Source: an archaeon
GTDB lineage: Archaea; Nanobdellota; Nanobdellia; Woesearchaeales; ARS49
Direction of reading: 5' to 3'
NCBI GenBank assembly: GCA_016213425.1
Contig: JACRAI010000106.1
Location: 1 to 14,037, forward strand
DNA: 14,037 nt
Shown: one piece after another, positions 12,522 to 14,037 of the stretch
Layout of the letters: the number at the start of each line of letters is the position of its first letter
How positions within the stretch are numbered: position 1 is the stretch's first letter
Notes under the pieces: model-generated
Told to the model about the DNA's origin: nothing
The model's input: the letters and a program-made list of their open reading frames with translations, nothing else
Databases searched by the model: none
Position numbers and translations under genes: made by a program

Positions 12522-13571
12522 TTATCCAAATATTTTTCCTAAAAATCCAGTCTTAACCGGCGGTGTTTGTGGTTGCGGGTTTGGAGTTTGCAGTGGCGTT
12601 GCTGGCTGCGGAGTTGATAATTTCTTAACCAACTCGTAACCTCTATCTCTTGCAAATGATTCAACAATGTTTACTGCTCTATCTAAAGGTTCTTCTTCCA
12701 TGCATAAACCATCGCATAACATCATTCTTTTATATCCTGCATTAAGCAAGAATTCCATATCGCTAAAGTCAGAACATGAAGGCACTGGCTCGTTAGTTAC
12801 TGATAACAAAATTCTCGAAGCAGCAATTGCATTAGGATCTGCATTCACTATATCTCTAGCTGCTTTTACAATTTCATGAGGTTTCTCAACCATAACAAAC
12901 AAGTCCCCTCTAGCAGTCATTAATGATGTATTTGGCAAAGGTTTGTAATTATTTCTAACATAACTTAATCCGCCCAGGGATTCTATTTTAGCAACAACTT
13001 CTCCTTCTTTTCCAACATATTTTCTGAACTCTTCAATATCGCTTTCTTGTTCTACAAAAGATAACATGAAATCTTTTACCCCTGCGCTAAGTGCTTTTTT
13101 GATTGTTTCTTGCTCATAACCCGGTATTGTTCCGTGAACTTTTAATGAAGGATCTCTTATAGCTAAAGATTCTCCGGGCTTAACTTTCCACTGGGGTCCC
13201 GCATCAAAAATTAATTTTCTTTTATCAACTATTTCTGCGAGTCTTGCAGGATCATTGCCTCCTTTGAATAATGCAACTGCAGGCAAGTCTGCTTCAATGT
13301 CATGATTAATTATTATTTCTAAATGGTTATCGTTAGGTACAACTTTTCTAACTCTTAATTGTCTTCCTTTTATGTCAAGATATACTCTTGTGCCATCTGC
13401 ATCTTTCACTGCTTTTCTTAATATATCTTCTGAAGACATATGTCTATACCTATCGCTGTTAAAAAGAACGCTGTTCATTCTTACTCCTGCAATTCTCTCA
13501 TCGCTAGCAAATCTTTTATAATGAGGGAATTCAGGCCATAATGTAACAAAAAGTTCTAATTCTTTAGTCAT
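12522..13571 (-). CDS. Pyruvate-kinase-like catalytic barrel protein without C domain
   Basis: A 349-residue protein related to pyruvate kinase (phosphoenolpyruvate + ADP to pyruvate + ATP). Matches run in family order: VRMNSVLFNSD (30-40) for the RxNxSH region, LDIKGRQLRVRK (65-76) for LDTKGPEIR, VKDFMLSFVEQESDIEEFR (165-183) for the SFVR helix, AKIESLGGL (194-202) with K195 and E197 at catalytic Lys and metal-binding Glu positions, and TARGDLF (219-225) for ARGDLG. EPVPSCSDFSDME then fits the PTRAEVSDVAN region. The C-terminal domain of true pyruvate kinases is missing. Instead there is a Pro/Gln/Thr-rich linker (319-340) and a short hydrophobic tip (FLGKIFG). The asparagine replaces the usual Ser/His of the RxNFSHG motif, so activity is uncertain. 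The ATG overlaps the upstream stop (ATGA). Confidence 0.7.
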   Translation of the reverse strand: MTKELELFVTLWPEFPHYKRFASDERIAGVRMNSVLFNSDRYRHMSSEDILRKAVKDADGTRVYLDIKGRQLRVRKVVPNDNHLEIIINHDIEADLPAVALFKGGNDPARLAEIVDKRKLIFDAGPQWKVKPGESLAIRDPSLKVHGTIPGYEQETIKKALSAGVKDFMLSFVEQESDIEEFRKYVGKEGEVVAKIESLGGLSYVRNNYKPLPNTSLMTARGDLFVMVEKPHEIVKAARDIVNADPNAIAASRILLSVTNEPVPSCSDFSDMEFLLNAGYKRMMLCDGLCMEEEPLDRAVNIVESFARDRGYELVKKLSTPQPATPLQTPNPQPQTPPVKTGFLGKIFG

Positions 13572-14037
13572 ATTAACCCCCCACTCTTTTTTCCTGCGGT
13601 TGTTTTTAAAAGCATAGAGTTACCAGATCCACCTATGTAGTCATAAAGTACTGGAGCTCTGCCGCACAACATAAGCACAGTATGCATTGCTGTAAAATCA
13701 GTAGCAATAGCTTCCATTCCATCCTTTATTTTCTGAGCATACAAATGGCTGCAGAAATGAACTGCTTCGCCTTTACCGTGTCTTACCCCGAAAGCAACAA
13801 GTTCAGTATCATATTCTTTTTTCAAGTCTTCACTAACAATTAAAGGAACAAGTTCTTTACCTTCCTTATTACTCTTAACTGCAGTATAGCTAGAATCTTC
13901 AAACCACCATTCTGGATTTTGTTTTACAACATTGCTGCCTAAAAGTTTAGCACCTAAATCATTTGCAGGACTAACTCTGAAAGTTTCATCAGGAACTTCT
14001 TCCTTCCCTTTCTTCACGTATCCCGGGAAAGCTTTCA
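13568..14037 (-). CDS. Unidentified protein, 5' end beyond or at the window edge
   Basis: An open frame enters from the right edge of the window (in-frame codons up to about 14035) and stops at 13568, overlapping the next gene as ATGA. A GTG at 14017 is in frame, but the upstream residues KAFPGY are also open, and the edge bases would fit an ATG starting one base outside. The readable 150 or so residues include NPEWWFEDSSY, a GKGEAVHFCSHLYAQ segment, and a C-terminal GGSGNSMLLKTTAGKKSGG stretch. The middle part is faintly like glutamine-amidotransferase-type alpha/beta folds, but I cannot name a family. First visible gene of the minus-strand unit with the pyruvate-kinase-like protein. Confidence 0.65.
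   Translation of the reverse strand, partial: KAFPGYVKKGKEEVPDETFRVSPANDLGAKLLGSNVVKQNPEWWFEDSSYTAVKSNKEGKELVPLIVSEDLKKEYDTELVAFGVRHGKGEAVHFCSHLYAQKIKDGMEAIATDFTAMHTVLMLCGRAPVLYDYIGGSGNSMLLKTTAGKKSGGLI

Noticed and set aside
12530..12625. G/T-rich repeat-like tract resembling the heptads at 168-228
   Set aside because: It encodes the Pro/Gln/Thr-rich tail of the pyruvate-kinase-like protein in frame; the low complexity follows from the amino acids.
1..14037. CRISPR arrays, tRNA genes, toxin-antitoxin pairs, intact insertion sequences
   Set aside because: No regularly spaced direct repeats, no cloverleaf with the GTTCRANNC box, and no recognisable toxin, antitoxin or complete transposase were seen.

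Overview
This window reads as a stretch of an AT-rich archaeal chromosome, most likely from a DPANN-type lineage such as a Woesearchaeota relative. The archaeal assignment rests on aRF1 with NIKS, YxCxxxF and GGQ motifs, aIF5A with a hypusination loop, zinc-ribbon ribosomal protein L40e, a TrmJ-type SPOUT methyltransferase, and TATA-type promoters. The TATA boxes sit about 26-29 nt upstream of many start codons, which is the leaderless arrangement. A second class of genes has strong Shine-Dalgarno sites (AGGTGAT and relatives) and often TTG starts. The lineage below archaea is inference.

Layout. 1-256: the 3' tip of an unidentified gene, then a 26-pair hairpin and the aRF1 promoter. 257-2052: aRF1 (without the usual C-terminal mini-domain) overlapping a SprT-like zinc peptidase. 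2199-2751: aIF5A and L40e. 2752-3192: an intergenic region holding structured RNA candidate copy A. 3193-4347: site-2 protease, overlapping tail-to-tail with a stand-alone receiver protein (4309-4692, minus). 4788-6556: two paralogous membrane-anchored gluzincin-like peptidases in tandem. 6589-7272: TrmJ. 7282-8183, minus: a hypothetical gene and a DoxX-like membrane protein. 8228-9961, minus: a protein with two Fis-type HTH units, a 34-residue small gene, and an RlmN/Cfr-type radical SAM methyltransferase. 9962-10425: structured RNA candidate copy B plus two divergent promoters. 10426-11370: a YvcK/CofD-like protein. 11420-14037, minus: a tightly packed unit of an unidentified truncated gene, a pyruvate-kinase-like catalytic barrel without its C domain, two small paralogous proteins, and a separately spaced hypothetical gene.

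The observation most worth following is a pair of diverged homologous non-coding elements of about 240-250 nt (about 2841-3092 and 10084-10318, same strand). They share hairpins whose bases differ by compensatory pairs, and a 5'-3' closing helix. I do not recognise the family. One conserved segment can pair with either of two partners, and the base at one position is matched in both partners in both copies.

Functionally the window combines translation genes (release factor, initiation factor, ribosomal protein, rRNA/tRNA methylation) with an unusual number of metallopeptidases (SprT-like, S2P, two gluzincin-like) and several small uncharacterised proteins. No CRISPR array or tRNA gene was recognised, and there is no intact insertion sequence.
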